Source: an uncultured Oscillibacter sp. (lineage in GTDB: Bacteria; Bacillota; Clostridia; Oscillospirales; Oscillospiraceae). Taken from it: a stretch of DNA of 64,000 nucleotides. The notes below the pieces were generated by a model. The model made no database searches, was not told the origin of the DNA, and saw nothing but the letters and a program-made list of their open reading frames with translations. This document shows positions 50,157 through 58,193 of this stretch, piece after piece. Both the position numbers and the translations under genes were made by a program. The stretch lies in contig CAJUTB010000010.1 of the NCBI GenBank assembly GCA_910589315.1, positions 4,986 to 68,985 on the forward strand, given 5' to 3'. How positions within the stretch are numbered: position 1 is the stretch's first letter; the number at the start of each line of letters is the position of its first letter.

Positions 50157-50741
50157 ATGGCAGTGAATTTGGCAAAAGGCCAGCGCGTCAGCCTGGACAA
50201 GACGATGACCATGGCCCTGGTAGGTCTGGGCTGGGATGTAAACCAGTATGATGGCGGCGCGGATTTCGACCTGGACGCCTGCGCCTTCGTTCTGGGGGCA
50301 AACGGCAAGGTGCGCTGTGACGAGGATTTCATTTTCTACAACAATCTGGAAAGCAAAGACGGGGCCATCCGCCACACCGGCGACAACCTCACCGGCGAGG
50401 GCGACGGCGACGACGAAGTTTTGATTATTGACTTCACCAAGATCCCCGCCGACGTGCAGAAGATTGCCATAACGGTGACGATTCACGAGGCCCAGGCCCG
50501 CCGCCAGAATTTTGGCCAGGTGTCGAATGCCTATGTCCGGGTGGCCCGGATGGCGGGTCCGGAGGATATGGTGGGCACAGAGGTTTTGAAATTTGACCTG
50601 ATGGAAGAATTCTCCATTGAGACGGCGCTGGTGGTCTGCGAGATCTACCGCAACGGCGCGGACTGGAAGTTTAATGCTGTGGGCGCGGGTTACCAGGGCG
50701 GCCTGGAAGCGTTGTGCAAGAGCTACGGCGTAAACGTGTAA
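50157..50741 (+). CDS. TerD family protein 3
   Basis: A 194-residue canonical TerD protein: VNLAKGQRVSL, LGWDVNQYDGG, FDLDACAFVL, FIFYNNLES, GDNLTGEGDGDDE, and a C-terminal GAGYQGGLEALCKSYGV closely like TerD 1. All acidic calcium ligands are kept. AGGGAGG before the ATG. It is followed after 80 bases by the beta-helix/TerD fusion gene. Confidence 0.95.
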   Translation: MAVNLAKGQRVSLDKTMTMALVGLGWDVNQYDGGADFDLDACAFVLGANGKVRCDEDFIFYNNLESKDGAIRHTGDNLTGEGDGDDEVLIIDFTKIPADVQKIAITVTIHEAQARRQNFGQVSNAYVRVARMAGPEDMVGTEVLKFDLMEEFSIETALVVCEIYRNGADWKFNAVGAGYQGGLEALCKSYGVNV

Positions 50742-50821
50742 TTGAAAAAACGGCGCAGGCAGGGCGCGGGGGAGGTCCCCGCGCCTCTTCCTGCATGAAT
50801 AACGGATGGAGGCGGGGGAAG

Positions 50822-52030
50822 ATGAACGCATTACAGCGGCAGCTGGAGGAATGCGGAGGCCGGCTGCGTCTGATGCCCGGCGAGTACGAGGGACCGGTTC
50901 GGATTACACGGCCATGCGAGATTGACGGCAATGGGGCAACCCTTTGGGCGGCCAGCGGCCCGGTTTTGACGGCGGCGTCCCCCGGCGTGACGCTGAAAAA
51001 TCTGCGGGTAGAGGTCACGGAACCCGCGGCAGCCAACCGGACTGCCATCCGGGCGGAGGCTCGAGGGATGGCGCTGGAAGGCGTGACGGTAAACGGCGAC
51101 GTGGAAAATATTCCGGGCGAACCGCCCCGGTGGGACCTGCCGCCGCTGGCGGCGTTGGGAGAGTTTGCCGCCGGAGTGGAGAATTTGTTTTCGGTGGCGC
51201 TTCCTCTGGCCGGTCCGGCGGAGCTGGAATGTACCATTCACGGCGTATCCCTTTCGCCGGCGCGTCTGCCGGCGGGGCGGCATACGGTGTCCCTGAAAGT
51301 GGAGGCCCTGCGGGACCATACGGTTTTATACGGAGAAATTTTGGTAAAGAGCCGGGTAATCCGGCGTATTTGCGTAACAGGCCAGGCCCGGAAGGGCGCG
51401 CCGGTGCGCCGCGGCGATCTGGCGGCGGTTCCGGGAGGACAAGCGATGGAACGTCCCGTCGTTCCGGCGGAACTGCTTCCCCCGGCGGTGCCGGACGCGA
51501 GCATTCCGTACATGGCCCGCGGGCAGCGGACGGGTTTTCCGGAGCTGGAACAGGGCGTATTGAAGGTGGCCTTGGAGTATCAGGGAACCCGGGTGCCTAT
51601 GGAGCTGGACAGCTATTTGTTTTTGCTGCAAAAAAACGGGAAAGTGCGGGGCGATGCGGACTTTGTGTTTTTTGGAAATCCGGAGTCCCGGGATCATGCG
51701 GTCCGTCTGGGAACGGGCGGGGTACAGCCGCTGGCTCTGATGGCCTTGGAGAAGATAGAGGCGTCGGTGGAGCGCGTTGCGGTTTGTTATTCGATCTACG
51801 GCGAAGAGCCGGGGAAGAACTTTTCCCAGGTGCAGGAACCGTTGCTGCGGCTGTTTGCGGGGGAACAGGAACTTTGCCGGATGAAATTGGAGCATTTAAG
51901 CATTGAACGGACGTTGGTCGCAGTAGAGATTTACCGGCACAAGGGCCAGTGGAAAGTAAATTTTGTTGCCTCCGGCTATCGGGACGGCCTGCGGCGGCTG
52001 TGCGAGAGCTACGGGGTGGAAGTGGAGTGA
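50822..52030 (+). CDS. Beta-helix-like domain fused to a TerD-like domain
   Basis: A 402-residue protein. The N-terminal part (about 1-125) has short repeated beta turns (GEYEGPVRITRPCEIDGNG, then VTLKNLRV and MALEGVTV) like a small right-handed beta-helix of the kind found in pectate-lyase-like proteins; the middle (about 130-260) is beta-rich and unassigned; the C-terminal part (about 260-402) is TerD-like (YLFLLQKNGKVRGDADFVFFGNPE and YRDGLRRLCESYGV) but lacks the FDLD and EGDDE acidic sites. It may bind a non-calcium partner. ATG 50822 follows GGAGGCGGGGG. Confidence 0.8.
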   Translation: MNALQRQLEECGGRLRLMPGEYEGPVRITRPCEIDGNGATLWAASGPVLTAASPGVTLKNLRVEVTEPAAANRTAIRAEARGMALEGVTVNGDVENIPGEPPRWDLPPLAALGEFAAGVENLFSVALPLAGPAELECTIHGVSLSPARLPAGRHTVSLKVEALRDHTVLYGEILVKSRVIRRICVTGQARKGAPVRRGDLAAVPGGQAMERPVVPAELLPPAVPDASIPYMARGQRTGFPELEQGVLKVALEYQGTRVPMELDSYLFLLQKNGKVRGDADFVFFGNPESRDHAVRLGTGGVQPLALMALEKIEASVERVAVCYSIYGEEPGKNFSQVQEPLLRLFAGEQELCRMKLEHLSIERTLVAVEIYRHKGQWKVNFVASGYRDGLRRLCESYGVEVE

Positions 52031-52034
52031 CGGA

Positions 52035-53006
52035 GTGAAAGAACTGTGGACAGCAGAGGAACTGCTTCCGTATCGGGTAGGCGGATTGTTGTACACGCCT
52101 GCGCTGAATACAGGAATGGCAAGGAAAATACAGGAAAAGGTGTATCCGCGCCTGACTTCGGTGGCGTTTTGCCTGGAGGACTCCATTCAGGATGCCGCGC
52201 TTCCGCAGGCGGAACAGACGCTGATTCAGACATTGGAGACACTTACGGCGACGCCGGAGCGGCCCCTGCTGTTTGTGCGGATACGGAGTCCCCGGCATAT
52301 GGAACGGGTTCACGGCCGGCTCGGGCCGCTGGAAAACCTGCTGACGGGCTACATTCTGCCGAAATTTGATCTGGCAAACTGCCATGAATACGCAGGATTG
52401 ATTGAGAGATACAATGCGGGGCGTTCTGCGCCGCTGTACATGATGCCGACGCTGGAAAGCCGGATGATCGCACTTCCTGGCGGCCGGGACAGCGTGCTGC
52501 TTCGGATTAAGGAAACGCTGAACAGCGTAAAAAAATGGGTGCTGAACGTCCGGGTAGGCGGAAATGATTTCTGCAACGTCTACGGCCTGCGGCGGTCGGT
52601 TGGGCAGAGCATTTATGAAATCGGCGTGGTGCGGGATATTTTGGTTGATATTTTGCGGGTATTCTCGGCGGATTACGTGGTATCCGGTCCGGTGTGGGAG
52701 TACTTTGGGGAGGACCCGGCGGGAGCTTGGGCGGACGGCCTGCGGGCGGAGCTGTCGCTGGACCGGCTGAACGGCTTTACAGGCAAGACGGCAGTGCATC
52801 CGTCCCAGCTGCCGGTGATTTACGAAGGCTTGCAGGTGAGCCGGGAGGACTATGAGGACGCACAGCAGATTTTAGGCTGGGATGCCGGAGGTTACGGCGT
52901 TGCAAGGAGCGCGGGCGGCGGCCGGATGAACGAGGTGAAATGCCACGGGAAATGGGCCGGGCGCATCAGCAAGCTGGCGGCGATTTACGGCGTAAGGCCG
53001 GAGTGA
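52035..53006 (+). CDS. HpcH/HpaI aldolase / citrate-lyase-beta-like protein of Ter biosynthetic module
   Basis: A 323-residue TIM-barrel CitE-like protein: LLYTPALN, AFCLEDSIQDA (acidic metal ligand), FVRIRSP, ILPKFD and PTLESRMIAL. CitE-like proteins cleave or form C-C bonds with CoA or acid substrates. In Ter clusters this family is grouped with the phosphoribosyltransferase, StiP and HAD genes that follow, and is proposed to help make a nucleoside-like compound. The start is GTG at 52035 with GGAG seven bases upstream; the frame extends upstream only as a shadow. Confidence 0.85.
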   Translation: MKELWTAEELLPYRVGGLLYTPALNTGMARKIQEKVYPRLTSVAFCLEDSIQDAALPQAEQTLIQTLETLTATPERPLLFVRIRSPRHMERVHGRLGPLENLLTGYILPKFDLANCHEYAGLIERYNAGRSAPLYMMPTLESRMIALPGGRDSVLLRIKETLNSVKKWVLNVRVGGNDFCNVYGLRRSVGQSIYEIGVVRDILVDILRVFSADYVVSGPVWEYFGEDPAGAWADGLRAELSLDRLNGFTGKTAVHPSQLPVIYEGLQVSREDYEDAQQILGWDAGGYGVARSAGGGRMNEVKCHGKWAGRISKLAAIYGVRPE

Positions 53007-53020
53007 AAGGGGAGACGTGC

Positions 53021-54139
53021 ATGACGGACTATACGGCGGCGGAGACGCTGCGTCTGGCGCGGCGCGCGAACAACACGAAACGGACGTATTTGCTGGTAAA
53101 CCCCTTGCAGGGCAAGCATATGCCGGTAAGCCCACAGGCCGCGCTGAAAATGATGCAGACGCTTGGAAACCGCTTGGCGGAAGAATTTCCGGATACCGCG
53201 CTGGTGATCGGCTTTGCGGAGACGGCGACGGCCATCGGCGCGATGGCGGCGGCCTGCTTCGGGCCGGACTGCATTTACATTCATACAACCCGAGAGCCGC
53301 TTCCGGAAGGGAGCGCGGTTTTGTTCCGGGAGGAGCACAGCCACGCGGTAGAACAAGCTCTGTACTGTCAGGAAATGGAAAGCTGGCTGAAGCAGACGGA
53401 AACCGTGATTTTTGTGGACGACGAGCTGTCCACGGGCCGGACGCTGCTCAACATGATCGAGCAGCTGGCGGAGAAGTTCCCGACGCTGCGGAAAAAGAAA
53501 CTGGTTGCGGCGTCTGTTCTGAACCGTCTGACGCCGGAAAACGAAGCCCGTTTGGAGGCTGCCGGAGTTGCGAGCCGGTATCTGGTAAAACTGCCGGACG
53601 AGGATTACACAGACGCGGCGTCCCGGTTTTCCGTCACGGAGGCGAAGCCGCCGGAGGCTCTGCCCCGGGATTGGCAGAGGATTTCCGTCAGTTTTTGCAA
53701 GCCGCGCCTGGGCGTTTTGGGGTTCGATTATCTGGATGTCTGCTGCCGCAAGGCGAAGGATCTGCTTCCCCGTTTCCGGGAAGCTTTGGACCCGGCGGGA
53801 AAACTGCTGGTTCTGGGGACCGAGGAGTGTATGTTCCCGGCATTGACGCTGGGGGCGGTCCTGGAGCATAAGGGCGGGTTTTCTCATGTCCGCTGTCATG
53901 CCACGACCCGGAGTCCCATCGGAATTTCCAGTCAGGAGGGGTATCCCATTCAAAAGGGCTTTCGTCTGAAAAGCCTTTACGACGAAAATCGGGAGACCTT
54001 TCTTTATAACCTGGAAAATTATGACGCCGTGCTTGCAGTTTCCGATGGAAAAGGCGAGGCCGGCCTGCAATCGCTGTCCCAGGCGATAAACGCCTGTGCT
54101 GGCGGCTGTAAGCTGTATTTTGTAGGAGGGGGCCTGTGA
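53021..54139 (+). CDS. Phosphoribosyltransferase with TRSP domain (Ter cluster)
   Basis: A 372-residue protein. The N-terminal PRTase domain (about 20-200) carries the PRPP-binding signature VIFVDDELSTGRT (129-141). The C-terminal domain (about 215-372) contains the diagnostic TRSP tetrapeptide (296-299) and a GTEECMFPAL block. Such PRTase_2-TRSP proteins occur in Ter-linked operons and are thought to attach or remove a ribosyl phosphate on an unknown base. ATG 53021 follows AAGGGGAG. The stop shares a base with the next ATG. Confidence 0.88.
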   Translation: MTDYTAAETLRLARRANNTKRTYLLVNPLQGKHMPVSPQAALKMMQTLGNRLAEEFPDTALVIGFAETATAIGAMAAACFGPDCIYIHTTREPLPEGSAVLFREEHSHAVEQALYCQEMESWLKQTETVIFVDDELSTGRTLLNMIEQLAEKFPTLRKKKLVAASVLNRLTPENEARLEAAGVASRYLVKLPDEDYTDAASRFSVTEAKPPEALPRDWQRISVSFCKPRLGVLGFDYLDVCCRKAKDLLPRFREALDPAGKLLVLGTEECMFPALTLGAVLEHKGGFSHVRCHATTRSPIGISSQEGYPIQKGFRLKSLYDENRETFLYNLENYDAVLAVSDGKGEAGLQSLSQAINACAGGCKLYFVGGGL

Positions 54140-55188
54140 TGTTCGGCACATACCGGAAAGAGGATGTCACAATTCTGCTGAAAGACATCACCGGTCTGGT
54201 GAAACCCCTGGGTACGCAGGAGCGGGAAGCGCGCATCCAGCAGGGGACCCACTATTCGGAGATGCTGCCGCTGGAATACGAGCCGTCCCAGGCGTATCTG
54301 GAGGCCTATCGGGACGCCCTGTCGCGCTATGCGGGCCTGACGGCCCAGGCGGCGGCCTCGGCGGCGGTGCAGATCTGGGAGCGAAAGGGGCCGGGAGTGG
54401 TACTGGTTTCGCTGGCGCGGGCGGGCACATCCGCGGGCGTATTGCTGAAACGCTGTTTCCGCCGCTATTACGGCGCAGACGTGCCGCATTATACCATTTC
54501 GATCATCCGTGGCCGGGGAATTGACCGGACGGCCATGGATTTCATATTAGCGCGTCACCCGGCGGCACAGCTTCAGTTTGTGGACGGCTGGACAGGAAAA
54601 GGGGCCATCCAGCGGGAGCTGTGCCGTGCAATGGAGGACTATCCGGGCACAGATCCCGGACTGGCCGTATTGTCGGACCCGGCGCACCTCGCGGCGGTAA
54701 GCGGTACGCAGGAAGATTTTTTAATAGCAAGTTCCTGCCTGAACTCGACGGTTTCGGGCCTTTTAAGCCGCACGTTTTACCGGCCGGATCTTATTCGTCC
54801 CGGCGAGTTTCACGGCGCGGCTTTCTACCGGGAACTGCTGGACCAGGATTTCACCTACGAGTTTCTGGACACCGTGTCGGCGTGTTTTCCCCAGACGCCT
54901 CCAGTCCCCGCGCCCCATGCCTCCAGCCGGACGGGTTTGGAGGAAGTGGAGGAAATCAGCCGGAAATTTCAGATTGCGGATATCAACCTGATAAAGCCGG
55001 GTATTGGCGAGGCGACGCGGGTGCTGCTGCGGCGGGTTCCATGGAAGGTGCTGGTAAAATCGCTGGACGACGAAGCGCATCTGGGCCATTTATACCAGCT
55101 GGCGTGGGAAAAAGGCGTCGCGGTGGAGGAATATCCGCTGCAAAACTATCGGGCGTGCGGACTGATCCGGCGTCTGGCGGACAATTGA
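54139..55188 (+). CDS. StiP-type protein with C-terminal PELOTA-like RNA-binding domain
   Basis: A 349-residue protein. N-terminal StiP domain (about 20-270) shows VSLARAGTSAGVLLKR, TISIIRGRGID and FVDGWTGKGAI, motifs of the family annotated as cysteine protease StiP but structurally PRTase-related. The last 90 residues (about 265-349) look like a PELOTA domain (RVLLRRVPWKVLVKS...HLYQLAWEKGV), a fold that binds RNA. Pairing with the TRSP-type PRTase is typical of Ter biosynthetic modules. AGGAGG lies nine bases before ATG 54139; a GTG one codon earlier is also possible. Confidence 0.85.
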   Translation: MFGTYRKEDVTILLKDITGLVKPLGTQEREARIQQGTHYSEMLPLEYEPSQAYLEAYRDALSRYAGLTAQAAASAAVQIWERKGPGVVLVSLARAGTSAGVLLKRCFRRYYGADVPHYTISIIRGRGIDRTAMDFILARHPAAQLQFVDGWTGKGAIQRELCRAMEDYPGTDPGLAVLSDPAHLAAVSGTQEDFLIASSCLNSTVSGLLSRTFYRPDLIRPGEFHGAAFYRELLDQDFTYEFLDTVSACFPQTPPVPAPHASSRTGLEEVEEISRKFQIADINLIKPGIGEATRVLLRRVPWKVLVKSLDDEAHLGHLYQLAWEKGVAVEEYPLQNYRACGLIRRLADN

Positions 55189-55196
55189 GGGAGAGT

Positions 55197-55925
55197 ATGA
55201 AGCGGCTGTTATTTGCAAGTGACCTGGATAATACGCTGATCTTCTCTCATAAGCACAGCCGTCCCGGAGACATCTGTGTTGAGTGGTATGAGGGCCGGGA
55301 ACAGAGCTTTATGACGCCCCGGGCGTGGGAGCTGCTGCAAGAAGCGGCGTCCGCCGTAGAATTTCTGCCGGTGACGACCCGCTCCGTGGAGCAGTACCGG
55401 CGGATTCGCCTTCCAGTGGAACCGCCGCGGGCGATCACCACCAACGGTGGGATTCTGCTGCAAAACGGGATACCGGACGCAGCATGGCGGATGGAGTCGC
55501 AGGCATTGGCGGCCCCATTTCAGGCGGAAATGGAGCGGCTCTCCGGGGAACTGGCAAAAGAACCCTGGTGCCTGCGCTGCAAACAGGTGGACGGCCTGTA
55601 TCTGTTTGCGGTCTGTGAGGGCGGCCCGGAGGCCCCGGCGGAAGCGTACCGCAGCCGGACAGGCTTGACGGTGGAGGCGTCCGGACGGAAACTGTATCTG
55701 TTTCCGCCGGGATTGGACAAAGGAACTGCTTTAAGACGTTTTTCACCGCCGGAGATTGCCGCCGGGGACAGTACGCTGGACCTTCCGATGCTGCGTGCGG
55801 CGGATACGGCATTAGTTCCCTGTTCGGGAATTTCTGGCCTTTCAGAAGGCGAAAATCTGCGGGTTTGCCCGAAAAACCGGCATTTTTCGGAATTTGTATT
55901 GGAATTTGTATTGTCGTTTTCATAG
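55197..55925 (+). CDS. HAD-superfamily phosphatase (Ter cluster)
   Basis: A 242-residue Cof/sucrose-phosphatase-like HAD enzyme with the nucleophile motif ASDLDNTLI (Asp9, Asp11), a VTTRS motif II and the C-terminal GDSTLDLPML acidic pair. It would remove a phosphate from the product of the two PRTase-like proteins. It is the last gene of the Ter cluster, eight bases after the preceding stop, with GAGGGAG before the ATG. Confidence 0.88.
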   Translation: MKRLLFASDLDNTLIFSHKHSRPGDICVEWYEGREQSFMTPRAWELLQEAASAVEFLPVTTRSVEQYRRIRLPVEPPRAITTNGGILLQNGIPDAAWRMESQALAAPFQAEMERLSGELAKEPWCLRCKQVDGLYLFAVCEGGPEAPAEAYRSRTGLTVEASGRKLYLFPPGLDKGTALRRFSPPEIAAGDSTLDLPMLRAADTALVPCSGISGLSEGENLRVCPKNRHFSEFVLEFVLSFS

Positions 55926-56009
55926 AGCCGAAAGGCATAGTTCCGCGGAAGCGGGAAAGACTGTGGAGAGAGCACAGGCGATTTTTCTGTGAAGATTTCG
56001 GAAATTCCC

Positions 56010-56038
56010 TTGACAAGAAGGGGCGGAATCTGTATAAT
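56010..56038 (+). promoter_or_regulatory. Consensus sigma-70 promoter of rpsU
   Basis: TTGACA (56010-56015), 17-base spacer, TATAAT (56033-56038): a perfect consensus promoter, as expected for a highly expressed ribosomal gene. The leader to the ATG is about 75 bases. Confidence 0.97.
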
Positions 56039-56116
56039 AAACGTGATAAAGCCATAGAGTATGGCCCTTAAAGCATCCTGGATCGAACCGGATGTTTCGG
56101 AGGGAGGGAAATATAG

Positions 56117-56299
56117 ATGTCAGAGATTCATGTGAAAGAAAACGAATCCATCGACAGCGCGCTGAAACGTTTTAAGCGGAGCTGCGCGAAGTCCGGCGTA
56201 TTGGCCGAGGTTCGGAAAAGAGAGCATTATGAAAGCCCCAGCGTCAAACGCCGCAAGAAATCGGAGGCGGCACGCAAGAACAAGAAGCGGTTTTATTGA
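56117..56299 (+). CDS. rpsU: 30S ribosomal protein S21
   Basis: A 60-residue basic protein matching bS21 throughout: EIHVKENESIDSALKRFKR, spread over residues 3-21, then REHYESPSVKRRKKSEAAR and a KNKKRFY tail. It binds 16S rRNA near the anti-Shine-Dalgarno end and supports initiation. Length is normal. Single gene between a perfect promoter and a strong terminator; GGAGGGAGG precedes the ATG. Confidence 0.98.
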   Translation: MSEIHVKENESIDSALKRFKRSCAKSGVLAEVRKREHYESPSVKRRKKSEAARKNKKRFY

Positions 56300-56305
56300 T
56301 CTCCC

Positions 56306-56339
56306 AAAAAACGCTGTGCCATTGGCACAGCGTTTTTTT
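56306..56339 (+). terminator. Rho-independent terminator of rpsU
   Basis: Fifteen-base perfect arms (56306-56320, 56324-56338), ATT loop and a seven-T run. Confidence 0.97.
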
Positions 56340-56362
56340 CCGGCAGGGGGAGGAGATTTCCT

Positions 56363-56391
56363 TTGACAAATCCGGGGAGATGTGGGATACT
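56363..56391 (+). promoter_or_regulatory. Promoter of the HAD-IIA phosphatase gene
   Basis: TTGACA (56363-56368), 17-base spacer, GATACT (56386-56391), 60 bases before the ATG. Confidence 0.8.
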
Positions 56392-56451
56392 GGAAAAAGA
56401 AATCCCAAAAATTCACAGGGTGTTGGACCCTGGGATCAGCAGGAGTCGATC

Positions 56452-57228
56452 ATGGAACAATTGAGGAAGAAGAAGGGCTTTATCTGCGACATGGACGGCG
56501 TGATTTATCACGGCAACCAGCTTTTGCCTGGGGTGAAAAAATTTGTGGAGTGGCTGACGAAGGAGAAGAAAAACTATCTGTTTCTGACGAATTCGAGCCA
56601 GTATACGCCCAAGGAGCTTCAGCAGAAGCTGGCCCGGATGGGGCTGGATGTAAACGAGTCGCATTTTTACACGAGCGCGCTGGCAACGGCGCATTTTCTG
56701 GACAGCCAGGCTCCGGGGTGCAGTGCCTATGTGGTCGGCGAGCACGGCATCACCAACGCGCTGTACGACAAGGGCATTACCTACAACGACGTAAATCCCG
56801 ACTATGTGGTAGTGGGCGAGTCGTCGGCCTATAATCTGGAACAAATCACGAAGGCGATCCGGCTGGTGAACGCAGGCGCGAAGCTGATCGGTACAAATCC
56901 GGACCTGACGGCCCCGGCGGAAGCTGGAATCGTTCCAGCGTGCCGGGCGTTGATCGCGCCTATTGAGCTGGCTACGGACAAAAACGCCTATTTTGTAGGC
57001 AAGCCAAATCCCTTGATGATGCGTACGGGCCTGCGGATGCTGGGAGTACATTCGGAGAATGCGGTTATGATTGGCGACCGGATGGACACGGATATCATCG
57101 CTGGAATTGAGACCGGCTTGGATACCGTACTGGTACTTTCCGGCGTTTCGGACCGGGAGACCTGCAAGGAATATCCCTACCGGCCAAAGTTCATCTTGAA
57201 AGGCGTGGGAGAAATCCCAGGAGACTGA
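56452..57228 (+). CDS. HAD-IIA family phosphatase (NagD-like)
   Basis: A 258-residue phosphatase of the NagD/AraL/phosphoglycolate phosphatase group. Motif I ICDMDGVIYHGN, motif II LTNSS, motif III KPNPLMM with the Lys, and motif IV MIGDRMDTDIIAG are all intact, with a C2-type cap between (about 90-190). Substrates are small sugar or nucleotide phosphates; the exact one is unknown. ATG 56452 follows AGGAG six bases upstream; the longer frame would run into the rpsU terminator. Confidence 0.93.
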   Translation: MEQLRKKKGFICDMDGVIYHGNQLLPGVKKFVEWLTKEKKNYLFLTNSSQYTPKELQQKLARMGLDVNESHFYTSALATAHFLDSQAPGCSAYVVGEHGITNALYDKGITYNDVNPDYVVVGESSAYNLEQITKAIRLVNAGAKLIGTNPDLTAPAEAGIVPACRALIAPIELATDKNAYFVGKPNPLMMRTGLRMLGVHSENAVMIGDRMDTDIIAGIETGLDTVLVLSGVSDRETCKEYPYRPKFILKGVGEIPGD

Positions 57229-57264
57229 AGCCCGTGACGGCGGCTCAGGCAGAGAAATTGAAGG

Positions 57265-57305
57265 AAACCGGTATCTTTCGCAGCAGCGGGAGAGCCGGTT
57301 TTTTT
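57265..57305 (+). terminator. Probable terminator after the NagD-like gene
   Basis: Arms AAACCGG (57265-57271) and CCGGTTT (57295-57301) around a 23-base loop, then a run of seven T in total. Confidence 0.65.
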
Positions 57306-57322
57306 CGCCGGAGGGCGGCGAA

Positions 57323-57351
57323 ACATTTCATGACATTCCAGGAACATTTCA
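57323..57351 (+). promoter_or_regulatory. Phased direct repeats, candidate LytTR operator
   Basis: ACATTTCA (57323-57330), ACATTCCA (57333-57340) and ACATTTCA (57344-57351) start 10, 11 and 21 bases apart, so they lie on one helix face. LytTR regulators bind pairs of short direct repeats about 21 bases apart, and such a regulator gene begins 83 bases downstream. Autoregulation is inferred. Confidence 0.6.
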
Positions 57352-57433
57352 ATACAAGGTGATTCCCTTTGGGCCGGTGAATTTGTAAACTCTTTCAGGG
57401 AATGATTTCACAGGGGACAGGAGGAGACGCGCA

Positions 57434-58156
57434 GTGATCAATCGGATAAAATTTGCAGTGTGTGACGACGAGCCGCAGATGGTCCAGGAAATTGAGGGGC
57501 TGCTTGCGGACTACCTGAAAGAATACCTGGGAATTTCATACAGTATCTGCCCGTTTGACAGCGGCCGTTCCCTGCTGGAGAGCGGCGGCGGTTTTGATGT
57601 GATTTTTCTGGACGTTCAGATGGAGCCGCCGGACGGAATGGAGACGGCAAGAATCCTGCGCCAACGAGGGGACCAGAGCCTGCTGGTGTTTATATCGGTG
57701 CTGAAAGAGTGCGTGTTCGACGCTTTTTCAGTGGAAGCCTGGGATTATTTGCTCAAACCCCTGGACAGCGGCCAATTCCGGAGGACGATGGACCGTGTGG
57801 TCAGGTTTTTGGAGCAGAGGACGGCAAAGAGCCTGCTCATTCAGCGGGGGACGGTCTGCGAGGTCCTTCCGCTGTCGGAAATTGTGTACTGTGAAGTACA
57901 GGGACGGAAAATCTACCTGCACAAAAGGGATGGAACCGTCACCGGTTATTACGAAAGACTGGAGGCTCTGGAACGTCAGATCGGGGGGCATTTTTTCAAG
58001 TGTCACCGGAGCTATCTGGTAAACCTCGACTACGTTCGCGGATGTCAGGGAGGACAAGTTCTGCTGTCCCAGGGGGAGGCGATTCCGGTTTCGCGTCTGC
58101 GAGAGCAGGATTTGATGCGGGCCCTTTTGCGCTATATGAAAGAGAAGGACTTCTAA
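57434..58156 (+). CDS. LytTR-family response regulator (AgrA-like)
   Basis: A 240-residue regulator: receiver domain (1-125) with Asp11-Asp12 and phospho-acceptor Asp60 (VIFLDVQM), a VFISVLKE switch region and LLKPLD; C-terminal LytTR DNA-binding domain (about 140-240) with IVYCEVQGRKIYLH, FFKCHRSYLVNLDYV and IPVSRLRE. Start is GTG at 57434 with AGGAGG nine bases upstream. It pairs with the GHKL kinase downstream. The function may be peptide sensing, but no AgrB/AgrD-like gene is seen in the window. Confidence 0.93.
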   Translation: MINRIKFAVCDDEPQMVQEIEGLLADYLKEYLGISYSICPFDSGRSLLESGGGFDVIFLDVQMEPPDGMETARILRQRGDQSLLVFISVLKECVFDAFSVEAWDYLLKPLDSGQFRRTMDRVVRFLEQRTAKSLLIQRGTVCEVLPLSEIVYCEVQGRKIYLHKRDGTVTGYYERLEALERQIGGHFFKCHRSYLVNLDYVRGCQGGQVLLSQGEAIPVSRLREQDLMRALLRYMKEKDF

Positions 58157-58193
58157 ATGTGAACGGTTCTGGCATATGAAGGGAGGTTTTGCG

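Noticed and set aside
54621..55196. Upstream extension of the HAD phosphatase frame
   Set aside because: It overlaps the StiP/PELOTA gene and lacks similarity; ATG 55197 has a ribosome site and begins the catalytic motif.
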